A stretch of DNA of 64,000 nucleotides from JANMES01 sp038329865 (GCA_038329865.1 JBBQNK010000001.1:124001-188000); one strand, 5' to 3'. Shown: positions 46,117-55,190, counted from the first letter of the stretch. Translations and numbers: made by a program. Notes: a model not told the origin generated them from the letters alone.

Positions 46117-47298
46117 ATGGTCAAATCGCGTAAACGGGGCTTCACCCTGGTGGAACTACTCGTCGTCATCGGCATCATTGCCTTGCTCGTCTCGCTGCTG
46201 CTGCCGGCGCTGAATAAAGCCCGCCAGGCGGCCCAAACCGTGGCATGCCTGGCGAACCTTCGCTCCTGCGGGCAGGCGATGCAGATGTACGCTTCACAGT
46301 ACAAGGGATTCATCCCCGGTTCGGGCAATACCTCCGGGCGGCACTTGTGGAAGAGCGTCGGCGGTAAGGCCGTGATCGAAACCACCGTGCCGCCGATCAA
46401 CGTCAACACCTACGCCCCGATGGTCAATGAGTGCATGGACTACGCCGGCCCGCTCGCCCGCGTGATGGGCTACAACGATGCCCGCCTGCTGAACGACTTC
46501 GATCCGGTTACCCGCTATCAGTATTATATCAACCTCAAGGTCTTCCGATGCCCCTCCAATGAAGGCGCGGTCATGACGCCGGGCTCGGGCGGCGGGAGCG
46601 GCGTGCTCACCCTCGGCACGCAGCAGGGATTGAGCTATGTCACCGCCAGCGCGTTTCTTTCCGTGCCCTATAACCTCTATGCCGGCTCGCTCGCAGCCGA
46701 CGGGTTCATCGGCAACATCTGCTACCAGAAAGAATCCGGCTCCGGGTCGGTCTATGCTACGCTCCCACCGGGATACGTGCCGAAACTGTCGAAGATCGGG
46801 CGAGGTTCGAACAAGATCTTCATGGCTGACGGTGCCAAGCGCTGCTACTTCACCAAGGCCGGCACCACCGCGACCTGGAAGCCGCAGGCGTACGTGCTCG
46901 CCACCGCGCCGCAGGACACCTACAACACCTACAACGCCTTCTCCGACATCGGCGCTTACAACGGCGATTCACAGTCGTACCACCGCGAAGTCGTTCCCGG
47001 TAACAGCACGGCCGGCGTGAATTTCCAAGGCGTTGACGGCCGACTCGCCGCGTACCGCCACGGTTCGCTCAAGCCGATGGGCCCTGCCGGCGCCTACCGC
47101 ATGAACGCAGTCTTCTACGACGGCCACGGCGAAACCCTCGACGACATGGCCTCTTCCAACCCCGACCTCTGGCTCCCCAGCGGAACGTTCTTCTCCAACA
47201 CCACCGGCGGATCAAGCAACCAAGTCGGCGGCGTGAAGACCATCTGGTCCGACTACAAAGCCAAGTTCATCTCCACCGCAACCTACTCCGTGCCGTAA
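46117..47298 (+). CDS. Prepilin-like protein with N-terminal methylation motif and C-terminal DGH motif
   Basis: A 393-aa prepilin of the planctomycete type. The leader KSRKRG is followed by FTLVELLVVIGIIALLVSLL with Glu5; the next segment PALNKARQAAQTVACLANLR is the usual continuation. The end has NAVFYDGHGETLDDM, the conserved DGH motif of this group. A good ribosome-binding site (GAGGAGTTACGAA) precedes ATG 46117. It probably forms a pseudopilus or surface structure together with the T2SS machinery; the exact role of these abundant planctomycete proteins is not established. Confidence 0.88.
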   Translation: MVKSRKRGFTLVELLVVIGIIALLVSLLLPALNKARQAAQTVACLANLRSCGQAMQMYASQYKGFIPGSGNTSGRHLWKSVGGKAVIETTVPPINVNTYAPMVNECMDYAGPLARVMGYNDARLLNDFDPVTRYQYYINLKVFRCPSNEGAVMTPGSGGGSGVLTLGTQQGLSYVTASAFLSVPYNLYAGSLAADGFIGNICYQKESGSGSVYATLPPGYVPKLSKIGRGSNKIFMADGAKRCYFTKAGTTATWKPQAYVLATAPQDTYNTYNAFSDIGAYNGDSQSYHREVVPGNSTAGVNFQGVDGRLAAYRHGSLKPMGPAGAYRMNAVFYDGHGETLDDMASSNPDLWLPSGTFFSNTTGGSSNQVGGVKTIWSDYKAKFISTATYSVP

Positions 47299-47324
47299 CT
47301 ACGTTCACTGCGAGTTCAAACACA

Positions 47325-47366
47325 CCGTCGCCGTTCATGAACCATTCATGGACGGGGGCGGTTTTA
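47325..47366 (+). terminator. Rho-independent terminator after the prepilin gene
   Basis: The stem CCGTCGCCGTTCATGAA (47325-47341) pairs with 47345-47361 (14 Watson-Crick and two G-U pairs, one mismatch) around a 3-nt loop, followed by TTTTATT. Confidence 0.75.
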
Positions 47367-47374
47367 TTGTTCAA

Positions 47375-47439
47375 TCCGCGAAGGCACAAGCGAATGGCGG
47401 CCGTCACCTACGGCCGGCATTCGCTTGCGCCTTCGCGGA
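47375..47439. repeat. Long palindrome (family J) before purB
   Basis: Arms of 30 nt (left TCCGCGAAGGCACAAGCGAA..., right ...TTCGCTTGCGCCTTCGCGGA) match at 28 positions around a 5-nt loop. It lies between the terminator of the prepilin gene and purB. Confidence 0.88.
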
Positions 47440-47527
47440 CCCGATGCGACCTCAGTCAAATCCCCATCGTCCCTGCCATCCGTCTCGCCCGCTTTTATTT
47501 CCGCGCCACCGCCATAAACTGTTCGGC

Positions 47528-48958
47528 ATGGCCTACGACAGCTACGAATCGCCCCTCGCCAGCCGCAACGCAAGCCCGGAGATGCTTCGGCTGTTTTCAT
47601 CGCAGTACAAATTCTCGCTCTGGCGGAAGCTTTGGGTGGAACTCGCCCGCTGCCAGCGCGAGCTCGGCATCACGCGCATTTCCGAAGAAGCCATCCGCCA
47701 GATGGAGGCCAACGTCGATAACATCGACTTCGCCCGCGCCGCCGACTGGGAGAAGCGCCTCCGCCACGACGTGATGGCCCACGTGCACACGTTCGAAGAA
47801 GCCGCACCGGCCGCCAAGGGAATCATCCACCTGGGCGCGACTAGCCAGTACGTCGTCGACAACGCCGACCTCATGATCATGCGCGACGGCATGAAGCTCC
47901 TAGCCGGCCGGCTCGCCAACGCGATCGACGCCTTCGCCGACTTCGCCGACAAATGGAAGTCGCTCCCCACGCTCGGCTATACGCACTTCCAGCCAGCCCA
48001 GCTCACTACCGTCGGCAAGCGCGCGACTTTGTGGGCGCAGGACATGTCGATCGATCTCGAAGAGCTCGAGTACCGCATCGAAACCCTCCGCTTCCGCGGC
48101 GCCAAAGGTACCACCGGCACGCAGGCATCCTTCCTCTCACTCTTCGGCGGCGATCACAGCAAGTGCAAAGCGCTCGACATCATGGTCACCGAGCGATTCG
48201 GCTTCACCCAGGCGTTCAACGTGACCGGCCAAACGTATCCGCGGAAAATCGACGCAATGATCGTCAGCAGCCTCGCCGGCATCGCCGCGAGCGTGCACCG
48301 GTTCTGCAATGACATTCGATTGCTGGCCGGCATGAAGCAGATCGAAGAGCCGTTCGAAGCCGAGCAGGTTGGCAGCAGCGCGATGGCGTACAAGCGCAAC
48401 CCGATGCGCTGCGAGCGCGCGACGGGCCTGGCGCGGTTCGTCATCAGCCTCGTCACTTCGCCCTTACAAACCGCCGCCGAGCAGTGGCTCGAGCGCACGC
48501 TCGACGATTCCTCGAACAAGCGATTGGCCGTGCCCGAGCCGTTCCTCGCGATCGACGGCTGTCTGCAGATCGTGGTGAACGTCGCCCGCGGGCTCGTCGT
48601 CTATCCCAAAACGATCGAGGCCGCCGTCATGGCGGAACTGCCGTTCATGGCGACCGAAGAAATCCTCATGGCCGCCGTCCAGAATGGCGGCGACCGGCAG
48701 GAACTGCACGAATCCATCCGCCTCCACAGCCAGGCCGCCGCCGAGGGCGTGAAGATGCACGCCCGCCCGAACGATTTGATCAGCCGCCTGAGAAACGACG
48801 TGGCGTACGCGAAGATCGACCTCAACTCCCTGATCGACCCCGCCGCGTTCGTCGGCCGAGCGCCAGAACAGGTGGACGATTTCCTGCGCGACGTCGTCGC
48901 GCCGATCCGCCACCGCTACCGCGATCGGCTGGGGCAGGCGGTTGAGCTCAAGGTGTGA
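47528..48958 (+). CDS. purB: Adenylosuccinate lyase
   Basis: A 476-aa homotetrameric lyase acting twice in purine synthesis (SAICAR to AICAR; adenylosuccinate to AMP). The superfamily signature is GSSAMAYKRNPMRCERATGL, with Ser as the catalytic base in the flexible loop; TSQYVVDNADLMIMRDG and YTHFQPAQLTTVGKR carry other active-site residues. The length and the KRNPMR form resemble the animal-type enzyme (ADSL) more than the short Bacillus type. ATG 47528 (MAYDSYESPLASRNAS) is clear; the in-frame sequence upstream is the palindrome. Confidence 0.94.
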   Translation: MAYDSYESPLASRNASPEMLRLFSSQYKFSLWRKLWVELARCQRELGITRISEEAIRQMEANVDNIDFARAADWEKRLRHDVMAHVHTFEEAAPAAKGIIHLGATSQYVVDNADLMIMRDGMKLLAGRLANAIDAFADFADKWKSLPTLGYTHFQPAQLTTVGKRATLWAQDMSIDLEELEYRIETLRFRGAKGTTGTQASFLSLFGGDHSKCKALDIMVTERFGFTQAFNVTGQTYPRKIDAMIVSSLAGIAASVHRFCNDIRLLAGMKQIEEPFEAEQVGSSAMAYKRNPMRCERATGLARFVISLVTSPLQTAAEQWLERTLDDSSNKRLAVPEPFLAIDGCLQIVVNVARGLVVYPKTIEAAVMAELPFMATEEILMAAVQNGGDRQELHESIRLHSQAAAEGVKMHARPNDLISRLRNDVAYAKIDLNSLIDPAAFVGRAPEQVDDFLRDVVAPIRHRYRDRLGQAVELKV

Positions 48959-48963
48959 TTCCC

Positions 48964-49026
48964 GTTTAGCCACCCCGCGTGCGGGGCGAGTTTTCCAGAC
49001 GCGCCCTGCACGCGGGGCGGCTAAAC
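48964..49026. repeat. Long palindrome (family B, copy 1) after purB
   Basis: It begins GTTTAGCCACCCCGCGTGCG and ends CACGCGGGGCGGCTAAAC. It is followed by AAGAC exactly as in copy 2 (61509-61578). Confidence 0.9.
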
Positions 49027-49247
49027 AAGACGGACAACACTTCCCCCGCGATTGTCCCCTCATCTCCCCGCTTTTCCTTGCCCCTCCGCCAACGTCCGTT
49101 TATAACGCTTATCGGGTTTAAGATGCCGCCCTCGCCGGTCGATATAGACTGGCGGCGCTTGGATCAATCTTGGCCCCCAACCGCGCCGCCGGACAAGTCT
49201 CGAGCCTTGCTCCGGTTTGCTGTAACTCTCTCGCGAAGGCGCACGCA

Positions 49248-51719
49248 ATGCCCCGTGATATCCCCGTCGGCAATGGCAAGCTTCTGATCACATTCGACCA
49301 TCAATACCAGATCCGCGATCTTTATTTCCCCCACGTCGGCCAGGAAAACCACGCCGGTGCGGGCCCGTGCCGCTTTGGCGTGCACAGTGATTTGCCCGGC
49401 AAAGGCGGCCGTACCCTTCTCTCCTGGTCGCAGGATAAAGAGTGGACCATCCACCAGCGATACCTCCGCGACACCCTCACCACCAGCGTCAGCCTTGATC
49501 ACAAGGACCTGAAGCTCGCGATGTACTGCAACGACTGCGTCGACTTCCATCGCCCGATCATGATCCGCAAGATCAAGATCAAGAACATGGCCGAGCACGA
49601 CCGCGTGGTGAAGGTCTTCCATCACCAGGATTTCAACATGTTCGGGACGAAGATCGGCGACACAGCCTATTACGACCCGGAACTCCGCGGCATCGTCCAT
49701 TACCGCGCCAAGCGGTACGTGATGGTCACGTTCTTCCAGTCCGGCGAGCAGCGGATCGACGAATACGCCACCGGCACCAGCGGCTTCCACGGCGCTGAAG
49801 GCACCTGGCGCGACGCCGAGGACGGGCATCTGCAGGGCAACGCCATCGCCCAGGGCGCGGTCGACAGCACGATCAGCCACCACGTGAACGTCGGCGCGGG
49901 TGAGGAAAAGACGATCTACATGGCCATCATCGCCGGGCAGAGCCGCGAGGAACTGCTCGACCTGCAGAAGTGGCTCACGAAGATGCAGCCGCAGGGCGTG
50001 ATCGACCGCACCGGCGCGTACTGGCGCCTATGGGTCGGCGGGACGAACATCAACTTCGGTAACTTGCCGCCGAAGGTCGTCGAGCTGTTCAAGCGATCGC
50101 TGCTGATCCTGCGCACGCAAATCGACAACGGCGGCGCGATCATCGCCGCCAACGACTCCGACATCATGCAGTTCAGCCGCGACACGTACTCGTACATGTG
50201 GCCGCGCGACGGCGCGCTCGTGGCGGATTCGCTGGACTTGGCCGGCTTCCCGGATGTGGCGCGAAACTTCTACACGTTCTGCCAGCGCGTCATCACGAAA
50301 GACGGCTTCTTCTATCACAAATACAACCCGGATGGCTCGCCGGCTTCGTCGTGGCATCCGTGGGTGATCAAGAACGAACGCGCGATGCCGATCCAGGAAG
50401 ACGAGACCGCGCTGGTCGTCTGGGCGATGTGGCGACACTACTACCGCTACCGCGATATCGAATTCATCCGCCCGCAATGGGTGGACGTCGTTCAGCCCGC
50501 GGCCGAGTTCATGTGCCGCTACCGCGATACTCGCACCGGCCTGCCGCTGCCGTCTTACGATTTGTGGGAAGAACGCTGGGGCGTTCACGCCTTCACCGTC
50601 GCCACCGTTTACGGCGGATTGAAGGCCGCCCGCAACTTCGCCGTCTGCTTCGGCGACCGCGAAAAAGCCGAGAAATACAACCAGGCCGCGGAGGAGATCA
50701 AAGCCGGCGCCGCCAAGTATCTGTTCAGCGATAAGCTCGACCGTTTCGTCCGCCGACTCGTGCCGAAGGACAGCCCGACTCCGCCGGACGATCACGAGTA
50801 CCGCGAGCGCGAAAATCTCGTCGCGGATGAAGAGATCGAAGACATTTACGAAGTCGACGAAGTGATCGACGCTTCGTTGTACAGCGTGTTCAAGTTCCAC
50901 CTGTTCGAGGCCGACGACCCGCGCGTCGTCAGCACGATGAAGCAAGTCGAAGAGAAGCTGTGGGTGAAGACGCGCGTGGGCGGCCTGGCCCGCTACGAGA
51001 ACGACTACTACCACCGCATCAGCAACGACATCGCCGCCGTGCCGGGCAATCCGTGGTTCATCTGCACGCTGTGGCTGGCGGATTATTTCATCACCCGCGC
51101 CAAGACCGCCGCGGAACTCAAGCTCGCGTTGCCGATTTTCGAATGGACGGCCGGCCACGCACTGGCGAGCGGCGTGCTGGCCGAGCAGGTCAACCCGTAC
51201 ACCAACGAGCCGATCTCCGTCAGCCCGCTCACGTGGAGCCACGCGACGGTCGTTTCGACTTCGATCAAATACCTCGAAAAACTCGAGAGCCTGCAGCAGT
51301 GCACCACGTGCAATCAGCCGATCTTCCGCATGCGTCGACCCGGGCCGGTGGAAGTGAAGTCGCAGGCCACGTTCGACCGCTTCGAAGCCGAGTTCGACGT
51401 TTCCGACAGCCGCGAAACCTTTGCCGCCAAGGGAACGTTTGAGAAGAAAGACCCGCGGTCCGGCCAAACCTTCAAGGCCGCGTTGGCGATCGACATCCGC
51501 GACTGCATCGGCTGCGAAGTCTGCGTCGCCCATTGCCATCGCGGCGTTTTGAAGATGGTCGACGGTAAGGCGCTGATCGACCTGCGCAACCTCAACCAAT
51601 GCGACATGGACGGCGAGTGCGTGGAGGTCTGCCCGACCGACGTCGTCAGCCTGCTGATGCAGCCGGCGGAAAATCAGCATAAGCCGATTGAACTTTTGAC
51701 GTCGGCGAAGCCGACCTAA
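49248..51719 (+). CDS. GH15 glucoamylase fused to a C-terminal ferredoxin domain
   Basis: An 823-aa protein. Residues about 1-255 form the N-terminal beta-domain; about 270-675 form the GH15 (alpha/alpha)6 catalytic domain with YMWPRDGALVADSLDLAG, DLWEERWGVHAFTVATVYGG (general-acid Glu) and AEQVNPYTNEPISV...WSHAT (base Glu). After a CTTC pair (about 684-687), residues 745-805 are a ferredoxin domain. Cluster 1 ligands are Cys753, 756, 759 and 763. The second set is Cys785, Asp788, Cys791, Cys795-Pro, with Asp where Cys is usual. There is no signal peptide, so it acts in the cytoplasm, probably on glycogen or maltooligosaccharides. I know no role for Fe-S clusters in GH15. Confidence 0.87.
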   Translation: MPRDIPVGNGKLLITFDHQYQIRDLYFPHVGQENHAGAGPCRFGVHSDLPGKGGRTLLSWSQDKEWTIHQRYLRDTLTTSVSLDHKDLKLAMYCNDCVDFHRPIMIRKIKIKNMAEHDRVVKVFHHQDFNMFGTKIGDTAYYDPELRGIVHYRAKRYVMVTFFQSGEQRIDEYATGTSGFHGAEGTWRDAEDGHLQGNAIAQGAVDSTISHHVNVGAGEEKTIYMAIIAGQSREELLDLQKWLTKMQPQGVIDRTGAYWRLWVGGTNINFGNLPPKVVELFKRSLLILRTQIDNGGAIIAANDSDIMQFSRDTYSYMWPRDGALVADSLDLAGFPDVARNFYTFCQRVITKDGFFYHKYNPDGSPASSWHPWVIKNERAMPIQEDETALVVWAMWRHYYRYRDIEFIRPQWVDVVQPAAEFMCRYRDTRTGLPLPSYDLWEERWGVHAFTVATVYGGLKAARNFAVCFGDREKAEKYNQAAEEIKAGAAKYLFSDKLDRFVRRLVPKDSPTPPDDHEYRERENLVADEEIEDIYEVDEVIDASLYSVFKFHLFEADDPRVVSTMKQVEEKLWVKTRVGGLARYENDYYHRISNDIAAVPGNPWFICTLWLADYFITRAKTAAELKLALPIFEWTAGHALASGVLAEQVNPYTNEPISVSPLTWSHATVVSTSIKYLEKLESLQQCTTCNQPIFRMRRPGPVEVKSQATFDRFEAEFDVSDSRETFAAKGTFEKKDPRSGQTFKAALAIDIRDCIGCEVCVAHCHRGVLKMVDGKALIDLRNLNQCDMDGECVEVCPTDVVSLLMQPAENQHKPIELLTSAKPT

Positions 51720-52123
51720 TCGATACGAAAGTCCGATAGTCGTGCAATCGATGGAAAACTGTGGAAAATGCCAGATTTTTATGGCACGGTATAAATTGTT
51801 TGGTAACGTAGTGACGAATTATGGAATATCCGACCGGGCAAACCGGTCTCGCTTAGTCTGACATTCGCTTCCGGCGGAGTCATTTCCAGACCATAGCGGG
51901 TTCCACGAATCGACAATCAAGGACGAGCAAGCCGGCGGGGTAGTTGTATCGATAAGGCAAATCGAACCGGCAGACGGCAGTCTTCTCGCTCGATCCAATT
52001 GTCCCAGTGATCCATTCAAAACCAGTGATTGCTTTCCGCAGAGTAATGCGCGGTCGCTTCGGATTTACGAACGCCACCGGCCTCATCTGCGTGATCCCCC
52101 TTTTTTTGTGGAGAGTGAACCGC
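51720..52123. other. Intergenic region upstream of the beta-helix protein gene
   Basis: No gene is supported in these 404 nt. There is a small perfect hairpin GACCGG/CCGGTC around 51831-51847 and, near the downstream gene, a T-rich run followed by GGAGAG, its ribosome-binding site. A TATAAAT at about 51790 could be a -10 element, but no suitably spaced -35 is seen. Confidence 0.4.
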
Positions 52124-53428
52124 ATGCGATTTTCAAGCCTTTCCCGCCACCGCCGTAACCGTCGAGCAAACGTTATTCTCCAGCGCGCCGCTGTCGTCCC
52201 GATCATCGAATCGATGGAGCGACGCGTGATGATGTCCGTCGCCCCGACCTCGACCAACACCAATCCATTCGCCGATTTCTTCAATAACCTGCGATCCAAC
52301 TTTCACTACGGCTGGCGCCATTCGCCGCAATCGTCCGGCGACGGCACGGGCACGACCGGCGGATCGACCGGGCCGGTGACAACTCCCGTCGCCACGGCGC
52401 CGTCGGCCGTTACGAGCCTGGCGGCGTCGGCGGTCGATAACAGCCAGATCGCCCTCACCTGGTCCGCGAGCGCTTCGGCCACCGGATACACCGTCGAGCA
52501 ATCGATCGACGGAATCACCTTCACCACCGTGGCTGATCTCACGACCACCACCTACACCGATACCGGTCTGGATTCAAACACCACCTACACGTACCGCGTG
52601 ACCGCCTACAACGACACCGGCACGGCCGCCCCCAGCGCAACCGCAAGCGACACCACCAACGCCGATGTCCCGGTCATCTCAGGTGGCGACTACTACGTCA
52701 CTGGTCGCCCGAGCGAAACCAGCACCGGCGTCGACCCTGACGTAAAGCTCACCACGGTTAGCAACTTTACGGCCGCCAGCAACCACACGTACACCAATCT
52801 CCACATCAACGGCCAGGTGACGCTGACCGACATGACCAACGTCACGTTCATCAACTGCATCATCGATGCCGGCGGCAAGGCGTACGACGTGCGCTGCGAC
52901 GGCGCGAGCAACGTCACCATTCAAAGCTGCGAACTCGTCAACGCCGGCAGCGCCGGTATTTACGGCGACGGATTTACCGCCATCGACAACTTCGTCCACC
53001 AGAGCGGCGGCGACGGATTCAAGGCCGGCGACAATGTCGTCATCGCGGGAAATTACGTCACTGATCTCGGTTGGTACACCCCCAACGCCCACGCCGACGG
53101 CGTGCAGATCCGCGGCGGGACCAACATCCGCATCGTCGGCAATTACTTCGACATGCCCAACGGCGTGTCCAACACCAAGTCGAACTCCGCGCTGTTCCTC
53201 CAGCTCACCGCGACCAACGTGGTGTTCGACAGCAACTGGGTGCTCGGCGGAAACTTCAGCATCCACGCGTACAGCGACACCGCCGGCGGAAATCCGACGA
53301 TCAAGATCACCAGCAACGTGTTCTACTCCGGTTCAACGCAGTACGGCTTCGGCTCGATTGGCAGCGGCGTAGTTTGGCTCAGCAACGTGACCAACAGCGG
53401 CGCAGCGGCGTTGACGGGCATGAACTGA
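52124..53428 (+). CDS. Exported protein: fibronectin type III domain plus right-handed beta-helix
   Basis: A 434-aa protein. The N-terminus is a basic segment followed by VPIIESMERRVMMSVAP, the planctomycete element that precedes extracellular domains (usually written LEPRxLLS); it lacks a classical signal peptide. A linker with TTGGSTGPVTTPVAT leads to one Fn3 domain (about 88-178: APSAVTSLAASAVDNSQIAL ... TYRVTAYNDTGTAAPSATAS). The rest is a parallel beta-helix with repeating short strands (VTLTDMTNVTFINCIIDAGG, NVTIQSCELVNAGSAGIYGD), as in pectate-lyase-like proteins. ATG 52124 follows GGAGAG. It may bind or cleave polysaccharide; catalytic residues are not evident. Confidence 0.78.
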   Translation: MRFSSLSRHRRNRRANVILQRAAVVPIIESMERRVMMSVAPTSTNTNPFADFFNNLRSNFHYGWRHSPQSSGDGTGTTGGSTGPVTTPVATAPSAVTSLAASAVDNSQIALTWSASASATGYTVEQSIDGITFTTVADLTTTTYTDTGLDSNTTYTYRVTAYNDTGTAAPSATASDTTNADVPVISGGDYYVTGRPSETSTGVDPDVKLTTVSNFTAASNHTYTNLHINGQVTLTDMTNVTFINCIIDAGGKAYDVRCDGASNVTIQSCELVNAGSAGIYGDGFTAIDNFVHQSGGDGFKAGDNVVIAGNYVTDLGWYTPNAHADGVQIRGGTNIRIVGNYFDMPNGVSNTKSNSALFLQLTATNVVFDSNWVLGGNFSIHAYSDTAGGNPTIKITSNVFYSGSTQYGFGSIGSGVVWLSNVTNSGAAALTGMN

Positions 53429-53506
53429 TCGCGCGTCGATCGACGTTTTGCACTCTCCCGGATCGCCGGGTGAGGACCAAGCTCTAAAGATTTTTCGCTC
53501 CCCATT

Positions 53507-53578
53507 CCGTGGCGCGAGCGGCTCGCCGTAGTCTCGATTTCACACACTGAAATCCTGGGCGAGCCGCCCCTGCCACGG
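53507..53578. repeat. Long palindrome (family G, copy 2)
   Basis: The left arm CCGTGGCGCGAGCGGCTCGC (53507-53526) pairs with the right arm GCGAGCCGCCCCTGCCACGG (53559-53578) with four mismatches. It lies before the flavin reductase gene. Confidence 0.75.
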
Positions 53579-53668
53579 AGGAAAACCCAGTTCTGCCTGC
53601 CCCGTCTTTTCCCTGCCGGCGGCGCGGCGAGATGGAAATCCGCCGCGCCGTACGGCTAATATCGTCGC

Positions 53669-54307
53669 ATGCGAATCGATCCCCTGACCATCGAACCGGC
53701 CGACGGATACAAGCTGCTGACCAATCTTGTCGTTCCCCGTCCCATCGCGTGGGTTTGCTCGCGCGATGAAAACGGGCAGATCAATCTCGCTCCGTTCAGC
53801 TTCTTCAACGCCGTCGGCAGCGATCCGCTCATGGTGATCATCGGTGTCGGCATGAACGAAGTCGGCCGGCCGAAGCACACGGCAGAGAACATCGCCCGCA
53901 ACGGCGAGTTCGTCGTCAACCTGGTGACCGAAAACCTCATCGATGCGATGAACCTCTCCGCCGCCGATTTCCCCGACGGCGAAAGCGAATTGCTCGCGGC
54001 CGGTCTGCACACGGCCGAGTCGTCGCGCGTTCCGACGCCGCGCATCGCCGAGGCATCGGCGGCGCTGGAGTGCACGCTCCACTCCGTGCAACGGATCGGA
54101 AGGAACAATCTCATCCTCGGACAGGTGGTCTCGATCTACGTCGATGACAAGTACGTCGGGCAGCGCCTGCACATCAACGGCTTCGAGCCGATCGGTCGGC
54201 TAGGCTCGCCGAGCATGTACTGCCGAACTGCCGACCGCTTTGACCTTCCGCGAATGACCTACAAGCAATGGCAGAACAGCGGCGGCAAGCCGGTCGAATC
54301 TGAATAA
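53669..54307 (+). CDS. Flavin reductase family protein (FMN-binding split barrel)
   Basis: A 212-aa protein matching the flavin reductase-like domain. The N-terminal LLTNLVVPRPIAWVCSRDEN, then NLAPFSFFNAVGSDPLMVII form the FMN site. KHTAENIARNGEFVVNLVTE and SSRVPTPRIAEASAALECTL are further family blocks. Such proteins reduce FMN with NAD(P)H or bind FMN for another oxidase. No oxygenase partner is nearby. It probably forms a dimer in the cytoplasm. Confidence 0.88.
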   Translation: MRIDPLTIEPADGYKLLTNLVVPRPIAWVCSRDENGQINLAPFSFFNAVGSDPLMVIIGVGMNEVGRPKHTAENIARNGEFVVNLVTENLIDAMNLSAADFPDGESELLAAGLHTAESSRVPTPRIAEASAALECTLHSVQRIGRNNLILGQVVSIYVDDKYVGQRLHINGFEPIGRLGSPSMYCRTADRFDLPRMTYKQWQNSGGKPVESE

Positions 54308-54450
54308 GTGAACCGGAGCAGCCGAGCCCACCACGACGATTCCTCTGCAGGCCTGCCGATTTGAAATAAATTTCCCCATTCCGTCCGATAAGCGGCCCGC
54401 ACAATCCGCATAACCCGCTGAATCCGCTCCCTAAACACGCCGATGAAAGA

Positions 54451-54473
54451 ACGGGGAAAATCCCCGTTTTTTT
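54451..54473 (+). terminator. Rho-independent terminator
   Basis: A perfect stem ACGGGGA (54451-54457) / TCCCCGT (54461-54467), loop AAA, is followed by seven T. It lies 143 nt after the flavin reductase gene and directly before the PEP-CTERM-like gene. Confidence 0.85.
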
Positions 54474-54488
54474 GATCGGAATTGACGC

Positions 54489-55190
54489 GTGGTCTTTGCA
54501 TTGTTCCTGATTCAAGTTCTGTCCGCTGTCGCGGCCGCCCCGCCGACCCATGCCGACTCTGCCATGCCGTGGCGTAACACGGGGCCGGCGTTGGCTTCGG
54601 AGTGGATGTCCGGCGGACTGCATTCGTTCTCGACCGTGGACTCCGATTCTGAGCGATCGGTCATGCCCATGTCGACTGCGGATTTAGAGCGGGTGACTTC
54701 GTCCATCCATCGCGAAATGCTCGACCTGAGCACGCACCTCACCGGCGCTGTGCTGACTGGGGCTGCGAGCGATTCGTCCCGCGTCACGTTGAGCGGTAAG
54801 CCGCTCAGCGGCGAATCCGAAATGCCCGGCGATCGCCGCGATACCATCGACGAAGAAACTCCGGCAGTCCTGGGCGCTGGCGTGCTCGAAGGCGCGGGCC
54901 GCCTCCACTTCGCCTACTTCACCGCGGGTTTTTCGAATTTCACGGGCTCATTCCGATCGACAGGCGGTTCCTCGCAGTCACTCGGCACGATCGGCGGAAG
55001 CGGCGGAATCGATGGAGGCACCGGCGGGCTCGGAGGCGGACTTGGCGGCGGACTTCCCGGGGACGGCGAAGGCGGCGGTGTTCCGCCTCGCATCACACCC
55101 GAACCGTCCTCGCTCACCACCGTCGCCGTGATCGGCCTTACGCTGACCCATCGCCCGCGGCGCCGAAAAATGATCTCCCGTCCAATCTAA
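54489..55190 (+). CDS. PEP-CTERM-like exported protein, function unknown
   Basis: A 233-aa protein. The signal peptide is MVFALFLIQVLSAVAAAPP (GTG start 54489, only 15 nt after the terminator). The middle is polar, with a long Gly-rich stretch (SGGIDGGTGGLGGGLGGGLP). The C-terminus reads TPEPSSLTTVAVIGLTLTHR followed by PRRRK: a Pro-Glu-Pro motif, a short hydrophobic segment and a basic end, the layout of a PEP-CTERM sorting signal handled by an exosortase. The hydrophobic stretch is shorter than usual. No exosortase gene is in the window. The gene could also be read as a passenger of low constraint. Confidence 0.6.
   Translation: MVFALFLIQVLSAVAAAPPTHADSAMPWRNTGPALASEWMSGGLHSFSTVDSDSERSVMPMSTADLERVTSSIHREMLDLSTHLTGAVLTGAASDSSRVTLSGKPLSGESEMPGDRRDTIDEETPAVLGAGVLEGAGRLHFAYFTAGFSNFTGSFRSTGGSSQSLGTIGGSGGIDGGTGGLGGGLGGGLPGDGEGGGVPPRITPEPSSLTTVAVIGLTLTHRPRRRKMISRPI

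Noticed and set aside
47348..47527. 60-codon N-terminal extension of purB
   Set aside because: It covers the terminator and palindrome J; purB homologues begin near the ATG at 47528.
51830..51850. GGGCAAACC sequence resembling the start of a c-di-GMP (GEMM) riboswitch
   Set aside because: The required GAAA-loop hairpin and the GGACGCAAAGCC block do not follow; the match is explained by a simple GACCGG/CCGGTC hairpin.
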